A stretch of DNA of 64,000 nucleotides from Candidatus Binatia bacterium (GCA_026415395.1 JAOAHD010000002.1:372001-436000), one strand, 5' to 3'; numbered from the stretch's first letter, positions 52,722-63,372 are shown. A program made the numbers and translations. Notes: a model not told the origin generated them from the letters alone.

Positions 52722-53561
52722 TTAGCACTGCTCCGTCGAAGTCGAGTGAGCGGCTGCTGGGGGTTGGCTGCTCCCGTCTGCGTGGGAGCGCCGCCGTGAG
52801 GCGAAGCGCCGACTCATGACCCAAAGGAAGCGAGCGGGGCCAAAGAGTGCATATCCGTAAAAACTAACGAACAAAAATACTTGCGGCTCGGCAATCAGCA
52901 GCTTGATTAGCAGGATGGCAACCAGCAGGGTCCAGAATGGTTGTCGGCGCAGCAAGTCTGTTTCCTTGAAGCTGAAGTACGGCAGCGTGCTAACCATCAA
53001 GGCCGCCAGCCCGTACGTTACGAGCAACAGCAGCAGGTGTTTGTCCGTAGGACCGTAAGCCCCGAATCGGTAGAAGAGCAGGACAGTGGCGGCGATCGCC
53101 TCCGCTGCGGCGGGGCTTGGCAGCCCGAGGAAGTGACGCTTCTCGACCGAATCGAACTGCACGTTAAAGCGGGCGAGGCGAAGCGCCGCGCAGGTGAGAT
53201 ACAGTGCTGCAGCAAGCCAGCCCCAGCTACCCCACGGTTCCAAAGCCCAGCAATAAATGAGCATGGCCGGGGCAACGCCAAAGGCTACAAGATCGGCCAG
53301 CGAATCGTATTCGATCCCGAAGCGGGTCGAGGTTCGGGTCAGTCGCGCCACCCGGCCGTCGAGGGCATCAAAGATGTTGGCAATGAGGATGGCAACCGCG
53401 GCCACTTGGAACTCCCCATGAAGGCTGGCCACGATGGAATAGAACCCCGCAAACAAGCCACCGGTGGTGAGCAAGTTGGGGAGGAGGTAGACGCCTTTCC
53501 GCAGCGGTGAGCCGTTTTCCAGCGCGTGCAGCAGCGTGGTGCGGGAGCGCTCTATCGCCAT
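52722..53561 (-). CDS. pssA: CDP-diacylglycerol-serine O-phosphatidyltransferase
   Basis: 279 residues, multi-span membrane enzyme forming phosphatidylserine. The CDP-alcohol phosphotransferase motif DGx2ARx8Gx3Dx3D is complete: D68-G69, A72-R73, G82, D86 and D90. About six to eight hydrophobic helices follow. The C-terminal tail is basic and Ser-rich. Its start overlaps the end of psd by 10 bases, so the two enzymes of phosphatidylethanolamine synthesis are expressed together, with psd first. Confidence 0.93.
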   Translation of the reverse strand: MAIERSRTTLLHALENGSPLRKGVYLLPNLLTTGGLFAGFYSIVASLHGEFQVAAVAILIANIFDALDGRVARLTRTSTRFGIEYDSLADLVAFGVAPAMLIYCWALEPWGSWGWLAAALYLTCAALRLARFNVQFDSVEKRHFLGLPSPAAAEAIAATVLLFYRFGAYGPTDKHLLLLLVTYGLAALMVSTLPYFSFKETDLLRRQPFWTLLVAILLIKLLIAEPQVFLFVSFYGYALFGPARFLWVMSRRFASRRRSHADGSSQPPAAAHSTSTEQC

Positions 53562-54241
53562 TGCGCGACCACCGTTTCTCCCGCCCGCGTGCGATCGCCG
53601 GCTCGCACCGTGATCTCTGCGGTGCCTGCAGGGAAGTACAGGTCAGCGCGAGAGCCGAACAAAATCATCCCGTAGCGTTGGCCACGCACGACCTCATCGC
53701 CGGGCTCGACCCGGCACACGATTCGCCGCGCGATGAAGCCAGCAATCTGCACGAACCAGAGCTCATGGCCATCGGTATCCACCACATGCACAGCTGTCTG
53801 TTCGTTGTCTAGGGAAGCCTTGTCCGCAAAAGCGCGAAAGAATTTCCCAGGATTGTAATGAACGTCCACCACGCGGCCACCCCAGGGAATCCGGTTGACG
53901 TGCACGTCGAGCGGGGACATGAAGATGCTCACCCGCGTGGCTGGGGCGCGTAAGAAACGTTGATCTTCGATGTCCGCCACTTGAATTACCTTGCCATCGG
54001 CTGGTGCAACCACGGCGGTCGGGTCGTCCGGCGGCGTTCGTTCCGGATCGCGAAAAAAATTCACCACTCCAGCAAGCAGGAGGAGACCGAAAAGCGTGCC
54101 GAGGGTCCCAAAGAAGAGGCCGAGCACGATGGTCAACAACGTCGTGGCGAGAATATGAGGGATGCCCTCGCGCGCGAGCGGCAATCCTAAGATGCGCAAC
54201 GGTTTCCAGGGGGCGGTATCGTTTGCGAAAACTTGGCCCAC
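53552..54241 (-). CDS. psd: Phosphatidylserine decarboxylase proenzyme (short form)
   Basis: 229 residues with an N-terminal hydrophobic segment (about 30-62). NFFRDPERTPPDDPTAVVAPADGKV is the family core, and the self-cleavage site that makes the pyruvoyl cofactor is GS at G196-S197 in LFGSRADLYFP. The short archaeal-type form is typical of many bacteria. It converts phosphatidylserine to phosphatidylethanolamine and overlaps pssA. Confidence 0.92.
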   Translation of the reverse strand: MGQVFANDTAPWKPLRILGLPLAREGIPHILATTLLTIVLGLFFGTLGTLFGLLLLAGVVNFFRDPERTPPDDPTAVVAPADGKVIQVADIEDQRFLRAPATRVSIFMSPLDVHVNRIPWGGRVVDVHYNPGKFFRAFADKASLDNEQTAVHVVDTDGHELWFVQIAGFIARRIVCRVEPGDEVVRGQRYGMILFGSRADLYFPAGTAEITVRAGDRTRAGETVVAQWR

Positions 54242-54267
54242 GTTGCGCCCCGTTAGCTCCGGGCGAG

Positions 54268-55287
54268 TTAGTTTTTGCTCTTATCGACGAGTCGGTTGCT
54301 CGCCAACCACGGCATGAGCGCCCTAAGCCGTGCACCGACCTCTTCGATGGGGTGTTTTGCCGCCGCCTTCCGCAGCTCGTTGAAATGCGGCATCCCGCAT
54401 TCGTACTCGGTAATCCACTCTTTGGCGAAGGCTCCGCTTTGAATGTCGGCGAGGATTTGCTTCATCGCCGCTCGGCTCTCAGCGGTAATCACCCGTGGTC
54501 CCCGGGTCATGTCCCCATATTCTGCGGTGTTTGAAATCGAGTAGCGCATATTGGCAATGCCACCCTCGTAAATCAGGTCGACGATCAGTTTGACTTCATG
54601 CACGCACTCGAAATAGGCCATCTCCTCCGGGTAGCCCGCTTCCACGAGGGTTTCGTAGCCAGCGCGGATGAGCTCCGTCAGCCCTCCGCACAGCACGGCT
54701 TGCTCCCCAAAGAGGTCGGTTTCCGTTTCGTCCTTGAAGGTCGTCTCCAACACCCCAGCCCGCGTGCCCCCAATGGCTTGGGCATAAGCAAGGCCGACTT
54801 GTTTGGTGTCTCCACCGGGGTCTTGGTGCACCGCGAGCAAGCACGGCACTCCACGTCCCTTTTGGAATTCGCTCCGCACCAGGTGACCGGGCCCTTTAGG
54901 CGCCACCATAAACACGTTGATCGTCGGTTCGGGCACGATCCGCTTGAAGTGGATATTGAAGCCGTGCCCGAAGGCTAGATACTTTCCAGGCGTTAGGCCC
55001 GGCGCAATTTCGTTGGCATAAAGGGTCCCGGCAACTTCATCGGGAACCAGCACCATCACGATATCGCCCCAGCGCGCCGCTTCTGCGGTTTCCATGACCG
55101 GGAAGCCGGCCGCTTCCGCCTTGGGCCATGAACTACCACCGCGATGAAGCCCTACGGCGACTTCAATGCCGCTGTCCCGCAGGTTCTGAGCGTGGGCGTG
55201 GCCTTGGCTTCCGTAGCCGATAACGGCGACTTTTTTCCCTTTGAGGAATTCCGGGTTGGCGTCTGAGTCTTTGTAAACCTTCATCAT
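54268..55287 (-). CDS. ilvC: Ketol-acid reductoisomerase
   Basis: 339 residues (338 from the second Met). Class I enzyme of the valine/isoleucine pathway. The NADP-binding [19 protein letters not shown] and the following HRGGSSW loop are intact; FGHGFNIHF and the metal-binding [12 protein letters not shown] (Asp, Glu) and ECVHEVK are present. The ATG overlaps the ilvN stop by 4 bases (ATGA coupling). Confidence 0.97.
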   Translation of the reverse strand: MMKVYKDSDANPEFLKGKKVAVIGYGSQGHAHAQNLRDSGIEVAVGLHRGGSSWPKAEAAGFPVMETAEAARWGDIVMVLVPDEVAGTLYANEIAPGLTPGKYLAFGHGFNIHFKRIVPEPTINVFMVAPKGPGHLVRSEFQKGRGVPCLLAVHQDPGGDTKQVGLAYAQAIGGTRAGVLETTFKDETETDLFGEQAVLCGGLTELIRAGYETLVEAGYPEEMAYFECVHEVKLIVDLIYEGGIANMRYSISNTAEYGDMTRGPRVITAESRAAMKQILADIQSGAFAKEWITEYECGMPHFNELRKAAAKHPIEEVGARLRALMPWLASNRLVDKSKN

Positions 55288-55817
55288 GCGATGCTTTCTT
55301 CCTTTTCTCGTTGACTGTTCTCCGCAGGAGGGTGCAGTAAGCGTGCCCCGCGATGCATTGCGACTTTGCCGGTGCGGACAATTTCCAAAATCCCTAACGG
55401 GCGCAAGAGATTGATAAATGCGCTGAGCTTTTCCTCGTCGCCAGTGACTTCAACAATAAATGACTTGGGCCCCACATCGATCACTTTTCCCCGGAAAATG
55501 TCGACGATATTCATCACTTCGGCGCGTGTACTTTCATCTGCCCGGACTTTAATCAGCGCCATCTCCCGCTCAACATGTGCCGTCCCTGTGAAGTCACTGA
55601 CGTAAATGACGCCAATGAGCTTGTTCAGTTGCTTTTCGATTTGCTCGACCACTCGGTCATCGCCGCGCGTGACTAACGTGATGCGGGACACGGTAGGGTC
55701 GAGGGTTTCGGCTACCGTCAGGCTTTCGATGTTGAAAGCCCGCGCGCTAAAGAGTCCAGCAACTCGGGAAAGCACCCCAAATTCGTTTTCGACGAGAACA
55801 GAAATCGTATGCCTCAC
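55284..55817 (-). CDS. ilvN: Acetolactate synthase small (regulatory) subunit
   Basis: 177 residues from a [32 protein letters not shown], shortened as [20 protein letters not shown], is the ACT domain for valine binding. [21 protein letters not shown] and the C-terminal ACT-like half complete it. The frame stays open to an ATG 54 bases earlier, but those residues are not family-like. The catalytic partner ilvB/ilvI is not adjacent, unlike in many operons, so it must lie elsewhere. Confidence 0.93.
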   Translation of the reverse strand: MRHTISVLVENEFGVLSRVAGLFSARAFNIESLTVAETLDPTVSRITLVTRGDDRVVEQIEKQLNKLIGVIYVSDFTGTAHVEREMALIKVRADESTRAEVMNIVDIFRGKVIDVGPKSFIVEVTGDEEKLSAFINLLRPLGILEIVRTGKVAMHRGARLLHPPAENSQREKEESIA

Positions 55818-55909
55818 GCTAAACCTACCCTTCGCGGCTACCCTGCAGGTGCAGCCGCGAACAATCGCCACCGCAGTGGGTCACGGGACGTTGACCGTAG
55901 CGGTGAAAA

Positions 55910-56152
55910 CTACGCGCTCAAGGGTCGCGCACTTTGGCGGTAGCGCGCAAGGATTTCCATGATTTTATCCTTGCCCGCTAGCTTGAGCTTTTGCAGGCGC
56001 TTTTTTTCCACCTCTTGCTGCGGGGTCAGGTACAGCCGGCGGTTCAGCTCTGCCAGTTGGCGCTCGAGCTCCAGGTGCTCCTCGTAATAGCGCCGAAGTT
56101 CCTCGTCCTGGCCGATGAGCTGCTGGATCAACTCTTCGTCTTTCCGTTCCAT
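55910..56152 (-). CDS. DUF465/YdcH-like small coiled-coil protein
   Basis: 80 residues, almost wholly helical and charged: EELIQQLIGQDEELRRYYEE, LELERQLAELNRRLYL, TPQQEVEKKRLQKLKLAGKD. The layout H-x-x-Lxx-L-x-E-pattern, ending KLAGKDKIMEIL, fits DUF465 (YdcH), whose role is unknown. The ATG has GGGGAG upstream; the frame extends further but without support. It lies between tsaB and ilvN on the same strand. Confidence 0.8.
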   Translation of the reverse strand: MERKDEELIQQLIGQDEELRRYYEEHLELERQLAELNRRLYLTPQQEVEKKRLQKLKLAGKDKIMEILARYRQSARPLSA

Positions 56153-56261
56153 GACAAGCTCCCCTTTCCAGCCAGCGAACGCCGCGCGTTCGATAGCCCA
56201 GACCGTGGAGACTGTCAAACCAACGGCGGGGATTGTTTGCTGGAGAGCAAGCGCCGCACAC

Positions 56262-56951
56262 CTACGCGGTACGGCCTTGTTTCACTTGCGCTTCGGCCGG
56301 CCGCAGGTAGTGCGGCTCTTCGGGTGGGTCGCCGAGCGCGTGCCCCTGGCGTAACCGTTCTCCGGCCAGGCTGGCAACGATCCGGGCGCGCGGGGCCCAT
56401 TCGGGAAAGGGGAGCACGCGGACCTGGTCTCCGAGTCGTTCTCGAAAGAGGGCTCCGTAAGCCTCTACGGCATCACCGATCACAACGCACGGATGAGTAA
56501 CCTTGCTCACCAGCTCTTCGAAGGGCAGGAGTACTTCCGGCAACCAGGGTTGCAAAACCTTGCCTGCTGGGTGGTAGCCAGCCGCGTACACTTCCCCTTT
56601 GCGTGCATCGAGCACCGTCAAAATCGGTTCCTCTGCTGGCAGGGCAGCATAGGCTAGGGCCTCGAGCGTGGGAACTGCAACGACCGGGATTTTGCGGGCG
56701 AAAGCCAAACCCTTGGCCACGCTGAGCCCCACGCGCAAACCCGTGAAGGAGCCGGGTCCAACGGAAACCGCCACGGCATCGATGTCTGCGAGCGTGACGC
56801 TCGCATCTTTCAGAAGCGCGCGGATTGCCGGTAACAACACAGCCGCGTGCTGGCCTCGCGTCAGGCTCTCCCACTCAGCGATAACGCTTTCGTCTTTGCT
56901 CAGCGCCACGCTGGCAAGCCAGGTGGCTGTCTCCATTGCGAGGATGCGCAC
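56262..56951 (-). CDS. tsaB: tRNA t6A37 biosynthesis protein TsaB
   Basis: 229 residues. TsaB is the non-catalytic partner of TsaD in making N6-threonylcarbamoyladenosine in tRNAs reading ANN codons. MRILAMETATWLASVALSKDE and SVGPGSFTGLRVGLSVAKGLA are diagnostic, as is ILTVLDARKGEVYAAGY. It begins 2 bases after the rseP stop, so the two are co-transcribed at the end of the rpsB unit. Confidence 0.93.
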   Translation of the reverse strand: MRILAMETATWLASVALSKDESVIAEWESLTRGQHAAVLLPAIRALLKDASVTLADIDAVAVSVGPGSFTGLRVGLSVAKGLAFARKIPVVAVPTLEALAYAALPAEEPILTVLDARKGEVYAAGYHPAGKVLQPWLPEVLLPFEELVSKVTHPCVVIGDAVEAYGALFRERLGDQVRVLPFPEWAPRARIVASLAGERLRQGHALGDPPEEPHYLRPAEAQVKQGRTA

Positions 56952-56953
56952 TT

Positions 56954-58036
56954 CTAACCCCAGCGTTGCAGCACGCGCGCGATATCGTTGTAGAACGCAA
57001 ACACCATGAGGGCGAGCAACAAGATTAAGCCAACCTGTTGGGCAAGCTCGCGGTAGCGTGTGTCTAGCGGGCGACGGCGCACCGCTTCAATGAGGAAAAA
57101 GAGCAAGTGGCCGCCATCCAGAATCGGGACGGGCAGCAAGTTCAACACGCCCAAATTCACGCTGATTACGGCCATGAAGTTCAGCAAATACTCTAGGCCG
57201 AGCCGCGCTTGTTCCCCGGCAGCCTGAGCGATGAGGATCGGGCCGCCAATCTCGCTAGCCGGAATTTTGCCTTGGACCATCTTCGCCAAGCTCGCGAAGA
57301 TGGTTGCCACCCACCAAGCTGTCTGCTGCGCACCCATGCGAATTGCACCGAGCGGACTGACTTCGATTTGGTCGAGGCCGCGTTCGATGCCGATCAAGTA
57401 CGCTTTTCCCGTGACCTCACCGAACAAGTTCTTCTCTTCGCGTTCTTTCGGGGTGACGACGATTTCGAACGTCTCACGGTTCCGTTCAATGAGTAAGGTC
57501 AGCGCCTTGGCCCCGCTCTCCCGAATGGTTCGGGAAAGTTCTTCCCAGGTGGCGATGGGCTTACCATCAACCGCTTTGACCAAGTCTCCCGGGCGAATCC
57601 CGGCGGTTGCCGCGGGCATGTCCGGAACCACGTTCCCAACCTTAGGCGCCTCGGTGGGTACACGAGCTCCATAAACGGAGAACACGACGCTGAAGGCAAC
57701 AAAAGCAAACAACAAGTTGGCAAATGGCCCGGCGAACACGATCGCGAAGCGCTTCCACAGGGGCTGGTGTTGGAAGGCAATGGAGCGCTCCGCCGCCGCA
57801 AGCTCCTCGTCAGGGTCCTCGCCCACCATTTTCACGAAGCCGCCGAGCGGGATGGCGCTGATTGCGTATTCGGTAGACCCAATTCGCTTGCCGATCAGAA
57901 CCGGCCCAAAACCGATGGAAAATTTCACCACCCCCACCCCGCACCACTTGGCAACCAGGAAGTGCCCGAGTTCGTGAAACAGGATCAGTAAGCCCAACAC
58001 AACGATGGCAGCAACAATGGTAGTGAGCATCGGCAA
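56954..58036 (-). CDS. rseP: Site-2 intramembrane zinc protease RseP
   Basis: 360 residues. The HExxH site is H21-E22-L-G-H25 in the first transmembrane helix, and the LDG motif is in PVPILDGGHLLFFL near residue 300, giving the third ligand Asp. A PDZ domain (about 120-210) starts at IRPGDLVKAVDGKPI. RseP cleaves anti-sigma factors and signal-peptide remnants. It follows cdsA by 13 bases with no dxr between them. Confidence 0.94.
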   Translation of the reverse strand: MPMLTTIVAAIVVLGLLILFHELGHFLVAKWCGVGVVKFSIGFGPVLIGKRIGSTEYAISAIPLGGFVKMVGEDPDEELAAAERSIAFQHQPLWKRFAIVFAGPFANLLFAFVAFSVVFSVYGARVPTEAPKVGNVVPDMPAATAGIRPGDLVKAVDGKPIATWEELSRTIRESGAKALTLLIERNRETFEIVVTPKEREEKNLFGEVTGKAYLIGIERGLDQIEVSPLGAIRMGAQQTAWWVATIFASLAKMVQGKIPASEIGGPILIAQAAGEQARLGLEYLLNFMAVISVNLGVLNLLPVPILDGGHLLFFLIEAVRRRPLDTRYRELAQQVGLILLLALMVFAFYNDIARVLQRWG

Positions 58037-58049
58037 ACTCTTTTAGCGT

Positions 58050-58856
58050 CTACGCCCCGCGTAACAAAACCTGATAGTAGTATACCAAGGCGGCGGGAAA
58101 AAGCAGGCTATCGATGCGATCCAGCACGCCGCCGTGCCCGGGGAAAATCCAACCCGAATCTTTGACGCCAAAGGCGCGTTTGAACAACGATTCGCAAAGG
58201 TCGCCGATCTGGCCGATCACGCCAATCGTCGTGGAGAGAAAGAGAATGTGGTTGAGGGGGACGTCACGCAAAATCAGGTAGTGGCAGGCGATCCCGGTAA
58301 GAATACTGGCTGCAACGATTCCCACGGCGCCTTCGATGGTTTTCTTCGGGCTCACCAGGGGAGCGAGCTGATGGCGGCCTAGGTACTTGCCGACAAAGTA
58401 ACCGGCGGTGTCGCCGACCATGCCGAGCGCAAGGACGAAGACCACCCAATACGCGCCGTTTCCGGGCAGCCGGTGCAGCCAAAGGAAATGCGGAAGCAAA
58501 AGGCCGACGTAGAGAGCGCCCAAAATCGCCAAACCCAGATCCCGTAGGCCGGGCTCGAAATCGGAACGGCGAAACAGCACCCAGGTGAGTCCACTGCATA
58601 AAGCAGTGGTCACTGCGAGCGCGAGCCATGGGCTGGCCGGACCGCCCAACGCGCCGGCAAGAATGAGGCCGGTTAGGGCCACCACGAGGATTTGTTCCGC
58701 AGGCTGCCGAGCAAAGGCCATGTTGGCGATTTCCGCTGCCCCTAAGAGGCCGGCCACGAACACCAGCGTGGCCATCGGCCACGACACGGGAGCAAAGATC
58801 ACTAGCAGCAGTAGTGGAATCGCGACGGCGGCGGTTGCCAGCCTAGCGCGCAGCAC
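58050..58856 (-). CDS. cdsA: Phosphatidate cytidylyltransferase
   Basis: 268 residues from a GTG that overlaps the uppS end by 14 bases. CdsA makes CDP-diacylglycerol, the substrate of pssA also in this window. The C-terminal signature SLFKRAFGVKDSGWIFPGHG followed by GVLDRIDSLLF is complete. About eight hydrophobic segments precede it. The frame extends about 180 bases upstream through uppS sequence and that part is rejected. Confidence 0.93.
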   Translation of the reverse strand: MLRARLATAAVAIPLLLLVIFAPVSWPMATLVFVAGLLGAAEIANMAFARQPAEQILVVALTGLILAGALGGPASPWLALAVTTALCSGLTWVLFRRSDFEPGLRDLGLAILGALYVGLLLPHFLWLHRLPGNGAYWVVFVLALGMVGDTAGYFVGKYLGRHQLAPLVSPKKTIEGAVGIVAASILTGIACHYLILRDVPLNHILFLSTTIGVIGQIGDLCESLFKRAFGVKDSGWIFPGHGGVLDRIDSLLFPAALVYYYQVLLRGA

Positions 58857-59616
58857 GCAAGCGCTCCCGTTGGGGTTCTGCGGGCACCCGGCCGAACCGG
58901 CGCTCGCGTTGCTGGTAGGCGATGAGCGCTTGGTAAAAATCGGCTTCGCGGAAGTCGGGCCAAAGTGTTTCCGTGACGTAAATTTCGCTGTACGCGAGAG
59001 GCCAGAGAAAGAAGTTGGAGATTCGCAGCTCACCACTGGTGCGGATGAGAAGATCTGGGTCGGGGATTCCCGAAGTGCTTAGGTAGTTCGCAAACGTCCC
59101 CGCATCGATTTGTTCTGGGTCGATCTCTCCCGCACGTGCAGCGCGAGCGATGGCGCGTGCCGCCTGCACGATATCCTCGCGACCTCCGTAGCTAACAGCG
59201 AGGACCACAGTCATGTCGCGGTTGTTGCGGGTAGCATCGACGGTCGCGCGCAGGTCGGCCTGCAAGCCTTCTGGAAGTCGCTGCAAATCGCCTACGGCCA
59301 AAAGCCGAATGCCGTTCTTCATCATGCGGTGCAGCTCGGTGCGCAAGTACCGGCGCAAGAGCCGCATCAACGCATCTACCTCTCGGCGAGGTCGTTCCCA
59401 ATTCTCGGTCGAGAACGCAAACAAACTGAGGTACTCAATGCCGATCCGGCGGCTGGCCTCGACCACTGCGCGGACCGAATCTTTCCCCCGTTTGTGGCCT
59501 TCGATCCGGCTCAAGCCGCGCCGCTGAGCCCAGCGGCCGTTCCCATCCATGATGATGGCCACATGACGCGGTAAACGGTTGAGATCGAGGTTTTCAGGGA
59601 GCGGCCGAGAAGGCAC
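58843..59616 (-). CDS. uppS: Isoprenyl transferase (undecaprenyl diphosphate synthase)
   Basis: 257 residues. UppS condenses isopentenyl units onto farnesyl-PP to make the lipid carrier for cell-wall synthesis. VAIIMDGNGRWAQRRGLSR (catalytic Asp at residue 24) and GHKRGKDSVRAVVE, the SLFAFSTENWERP region and LIRTSGELRISNFFLWPLAY are signature segments. It sits 5 bases after frr, the standard order. Confidence 0.96.
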   Translation of the reverse strand: MPSRPLPENLDLNRLPRHVAIIMDGNGRWAQRRGLSRIEGHKRGKDSVRAVVEASRRIGIEYLSLFAFSTENWERPRREVDALMRLLRRYLRTELHRMMKNGIRLLAVGDLQRLPEGLQADLRATVDATRNNRDMTVVLAVSYGGREDIVQAARAIARAARAGEIDPEQIDAGTFANYLSTSGIPDPDLLIRTSGELRISNFFLWPLAYSEIYVTETLWPDFREADFYQALIAYQQRERRFGRVPAEPQRERLRAAR

Positions 59617-59621
59617 CGAAA

Positions 59622-60185
59622 TTACACCTCCATGATTTCGGCTTCCTTGTGTTTGAGCGCCTGGTCGATCCGCTCGATGTACGACTTGGTGAGCGCCTCT
59701 ACCTTTTCAAGGGCCTTACGCTCATCGTCTTCCGCAATCTCCTTGTTCTTCAGCATCGACCGTAACCGCTCCACTGCGTCGCGGCGGTGATTTCGGGCGG
59801 AGACACGATACTCCTCGCATACCTTGCGCACGTGCCGCACAAGCTCTTTGCGCCGCTCTTCAGTGAGCTCGGGAATGGGAACACGGATAAGCTTTCCATC
59901 ATTGACGGGATTCAAGCCCAGGTCCGATTGCTGGATGGCCCGTTCGATCTCGGAAAGGAGAGAGCGATCGAAAGGCTGGATAACCAACAAGCGCGGTTCG
60001 GGTGCCGAGAGGGTGGCAACCTGATTGAGCGGAGTGCGGGCGCCGTAGTAGTCAACACTGATACCGTCCAACAACGCTGTGGTCGCCCTCCCAGTGCGCA
60101 AACGTGCCAACTCTCGCCGCAGGGCTTGGACCGTTCCTTCTAACTCTTGTTTCAACTTGTCGAGAACCGCTTCGACTTCCGGCAT
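59622..60185 (-). CDS. frr: Ribosome recycling factor
   Basis: 187 residues. RRF splits the post-termination ribosome with EF-G. LRRELARLRTGRATTALLDG and YYGARTPLNQVATLSAPEPR are the classical motifs, and the C-terminal helix ends KVEALTKSYIERIDQALKHK, matching the family length (about 185). It begins 9 bases after pyrH. Confidence 0.97.
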   Translation of the reverse strand: MPEVEAVLDKLKQELEGTVQALRRELARLRTGRATTALLDGISVDYYGARTPLNQVATLSAPEPRLLVIQPFDRSLLSEIERAIQQSDLGLNPVNDGKLIRVPIPELTEERRKELVRHVRKVCEEYRVSARNHRRDAVERLRSMLKNKEIAEDDERKALEKVEALTKSYIERIDQALKHKEAEIMEV

Positions 60186-60194
60186 GACCCCACC

Positions 60195-60956
<762 letters not shown>

Positions 60957-61580
60957 TCACCCTGCCGCCGGCGACGACTCCGAAAGCTCGCCTAACTGGA
61001 AGCGAGCAAAACGGCGCACAACAATGTTCTCGCCAATGCGGGCGATGGCATCCGTCACCAGTTGGCCAACGGTTCGATCGGGATCCTTGATGAATGGCTG
61101 CTCGAGAAGGCAGGTGTCGGCAAAGAATTTCTCCAACTTTCCTTCGACAATTTTCTCGATTACCTGTGGAGGCTTTCCCGATCCAGTAGCTTGTGCGCGG
61201 TAAATGTTTCGCTCCGCCTCTATGACCTCGCCCGGCACCTCCTCGCGCCGCACCCAACGTGGGTTTGCGGCCGCCACTTGCATGGCCAAGTCGCGCACGA
61301 GATCCTGAAACTCGCTCGTGCGAGCGACAAAATCCGTCTCACAGTTGACCTCGATCAACACGCCGATTTTGCCTCCGGCGTGAATGTAGGAGCCCACCAT
61401 CCCTTGGCTGGCGGTTCGCCCTGCCTTCTTTTGGGCAGTGGCCAAACCTTTTTCCCGCAGGATTTGAATGGCCTTATCCATGTCGCCGCCTGCTTCGGTG
61501 AGCGCTTTTTTGCAATCCAGCATGCCGGCGCCGGTGCGCTCGCGTAATTCGCGCACCTGTGCAGCACTGATTTCGCTCAT
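60957..61580 (-). CDS. tsf: Elongation factor Ts (short form)
   Basis: 207 residues, shorter than E. coli EF-Ts (about 283) and typical of forms lacking part of the second core domain. [19 protein letters not shown] and the [19 protein letters not shown] segment are diagnostic, and the end [20 protein letters not shown] is the coiled-coil/C-terminal region. The start overlaps the rpsB stop (ATGA). Confidence 0.96.
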   Translation of the reverse strand: MSEISAAQVRELRERTGAGMLDCKKALTEAGGDMDKAIQILREKGLATAQKKAGRTASQGMVGSYIHAGGKIGVLIEVNCETDFVARTSEFQDLVRDLAMQVAAANPRWVRREEVPGEVIEAERNIYRAQATGSGKPPQVIEKIVEGKLEKFFADTCLLEQPFIKDPDRTVGQLVTDAIARIGENIVVRRFARFQLGELSESSPAAG

Positions 61581-62365
61581 CCCACCACCCCCTCGGATGC
61601 GGCTTCCTCTGCTGGGCCGCTTTCTTCCTCGCCGCTTGCCGTCGGCGTTTCCATCTCGCTTGCCTTGGCTTGCTCTTCGCGAATTTGCTTGCCCTCGATT
61701 ACCGCATCCGCAATTGCGGCACAGAAAAGCCGGATGGCTCGAATCGCATCGTCGTTCCCTGGGATCTTGTAGTCCACCATGTCGGGGTCGCAGTTGGTGT
61801 CGATCACCGCCACCACGGGGATGCGCAGCTTGTTTGCCTCGCGTACGGCAATCTCTTCCTTTTTCGGATCGATGACAAACAACGCATCGGGCAGTTTACG
61901 CATGTTTTTGATCCCGCCCAAAGCAGCGAGCAACTTATCGCGCTCGCGCTGGATGCGCAGCATTTCGCGTTTGGTCAGAGCTTGCACCATGTTCTCGTCG
62001 GCGAGAATTTCCTCACACTTTTTTAACCGGTCTATGCTCTGCTTGATGGTTTGGAAGTTGGTCAACGTCCCCCCGAGCCAGCGGTTGTTGACGTAGAACA
62101 TGCCACAGCGCTCGGCTTCTTCGCGCACTGCGTCCTGCGCTTGCTTTTTCGTGCCGACGAACAGAATCGTACCGCCGCGCGCTGCCACGTCGCGCACAAA
62201 GGCATAGGCTTGTTGGAAGAGCTGCACGGTTTTCTGCAAATCGATGATGTGGATGCCATTGCGCGCTCCGAAAATGTACGGTTTCATTTTCGGGTTCCAG
62301 CGACTGGTTTGATGGCCAAAGTGCACTCCGGCCTCGAGCAAGCTTTTCATGCTGACGTCCGCCAT
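61577..62365 (-). CDS. rpsB: 30S ribosomal protein S2
   Basis: 262 residues. [23 protein letters not shown] is the family opening (shown in part as [19 protein letters not shown]), and [13 protein letters not shown] and [18 protein letters not shown] follow. The C-terminus carries an acidic Glu/Ala/Gly-rich extension. It heads the rpsB-tsf-pyrH-frr-uppS-cdsA-rseP-tsaB unit. I chose MADVSMK over an in-frame ATG 36 bases upstream. Confidence 0.97.
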   Translation of the reverse strand: MADVSMKSLLEAGVHFGHQTSRWNPKMKPYIFGARNGIHIIDLQKTVQLFQQAYAFVRDVAARGGTILFVGTKKQAQDAVREEAERCGMFYVNNRWLGGTLTNFQTIKQSIDRLKKCEEILADENMVQALTKREMLRIQRERDKLLAALGGIKNMRKLPDALFVIDPKKEEIAVREANKLRIPVVAVIDTNCDPDMVDYKIPGNDDAIRAIRLFCAAIADAVIEGKQIREEQAKASEMETPTASGEEESGPAEEAASEGVVG

Positions 62366-62721
62366 ACCCTCAAGTCTCCATTCGTTCCGTGAACCGAGCA
62401 TGCGTATCAGAAACGGCTCCTAGCGTGCAACCCGAGCCGCGCGTTTCTGCCCCTGCCGGTCGTGTTCGCGATAGACCGGGCATTGCCAGATCGGTGACGC
62501 GCCTAAGTGGGGAATCGAGCAACGTCCTACTCGTGCTGGAGCGAGCGGTCGCTGCTTTGCAATCGGGCTCGGCGTACCTTCCAGGGCATTGCGCGGCGTC
62601 CTGCTCTCTCGCGGGCCGTTTTCTTGTGTCCGGGTGCTCGAGCGGAGCAAGCGCCGCGGGAGCGCTGGGAAACTTTTGTATTGCTTAACGTATCTGGTAG
62701 ATATATGGAGCGATTCGATTT
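62366..62721. other. Intergenic region between rpsB and the PadR gene
   Basis: About 355 bases between divergent genes, so it should hold the rpsB leader and promoter and the PadR control region. No clear autoregulatory S2-binding structure was recognised in the rpsB leader. The short palindrome before the PadR gene is listed separately. Confidence 0.4.
62691..62703 (+). promoter_or_regulatory. Palindrome before the PadR gene, candidate operator
   Basis: TATCT and AGATA form a perfect inverted repeat around GGT, 18 bases before the PadR ATG and overlapping the AT-rich region that could be a -10. PadR proteins often bind short AT-rich palindromes near their own promoter; binding here is inference. 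Confidence 0.4.
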
Positions 62722-63372
62722 ATGGCCGCACGTTCCAATAAGACCCGTCTGGCTGTTCTCGGCTTCCTCACCTGGGGGCCGATGAGCGGGTATGACATAC
62801 GGAAGGCGATCAGTCAAAGTACCCGGTTCTTTTGGTCGGAAAGCTACGGCCAAATTTATCCGGTTCTGCAGCAGCTTGCCCGCGAAGGGTTAGCGCGGGC
62901 ACGGGTGGCCAGGCAGGGCCGGCGCCAGCGGGTGGTATACGAGATCACGCCAACGGGCCGTGCGTTTTTGCAGTCGTGGCTCGCGGAGGCTCCGGAGGAA
63001 GCCCCGGTACGTAACGAGCTCTTGCTGAAAACCTTTTTTGGTCGCCATGGCATTCAGGCTCGGCTCCGCCAACACGTCGAGGCGCTACTGCATCGCATGG
63101 CAGCCGTAGAGCAGGAGCTGGCAGGAATTCGCAGCCGTATCGAGGCGGTCGATCACCCTGACGCGCCCTATTGGCTCCTCACGCTGCGCTTCGGGGAGTT
63201 ACAGCTGGACGCGCAACTTGCCTGGTGCCGGGAAGCGTTGCGAATGCTCGATTCAGTGGTCCCGAAGGAGGCAAACGCCACGGGTCGCCGGGGCCGCTCC
63301 TCTGCACATGTTCCGGGGGATCAAAGCCCGAGTGAGCCCGTAAGAAAAATCAAGTTGGGAGGGCAGAGATGA
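62722..63372 (+). CDS. PadR family transcriptional regulator
   Basis: 216 residues. The N-terminal winged helix has the PadR hallmarks AVLGFLTWGPMSGYDIRKAI, SYGQIYPVLQQLAREGLARA and YEITPTGRAFLQSWLAE. A C-terminal coiled domain (about 90-185; RHGIQARLRQHVEALLHRM) is of the Vir-family type used for dimerisation and ligand sensing. The stop overlaps the next gene's ATG (ATGA), so it is translationally coupled to the carotenoid oxygenase and likely regulates it. Confidence 0.9.
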   Translation: MAARSNKTRLAVLGFLTWGPMSGYDIRKAISQSTRFFWSESYGQIYPVLQQLAREGLARARVARQGRRQRVVYEITPTGRAFLQSWLAEAPEEAPVRNELLLKTFFGRHGIQARLRQHVEALLHRMAAVEQELAGIRSRIEAVDHPDAPYWLLTLRFGELQLDAQLAWCREALRMLDSVVPKEANATGRRGRSSAHVPGDQSPSEPVRKIKLGGQR

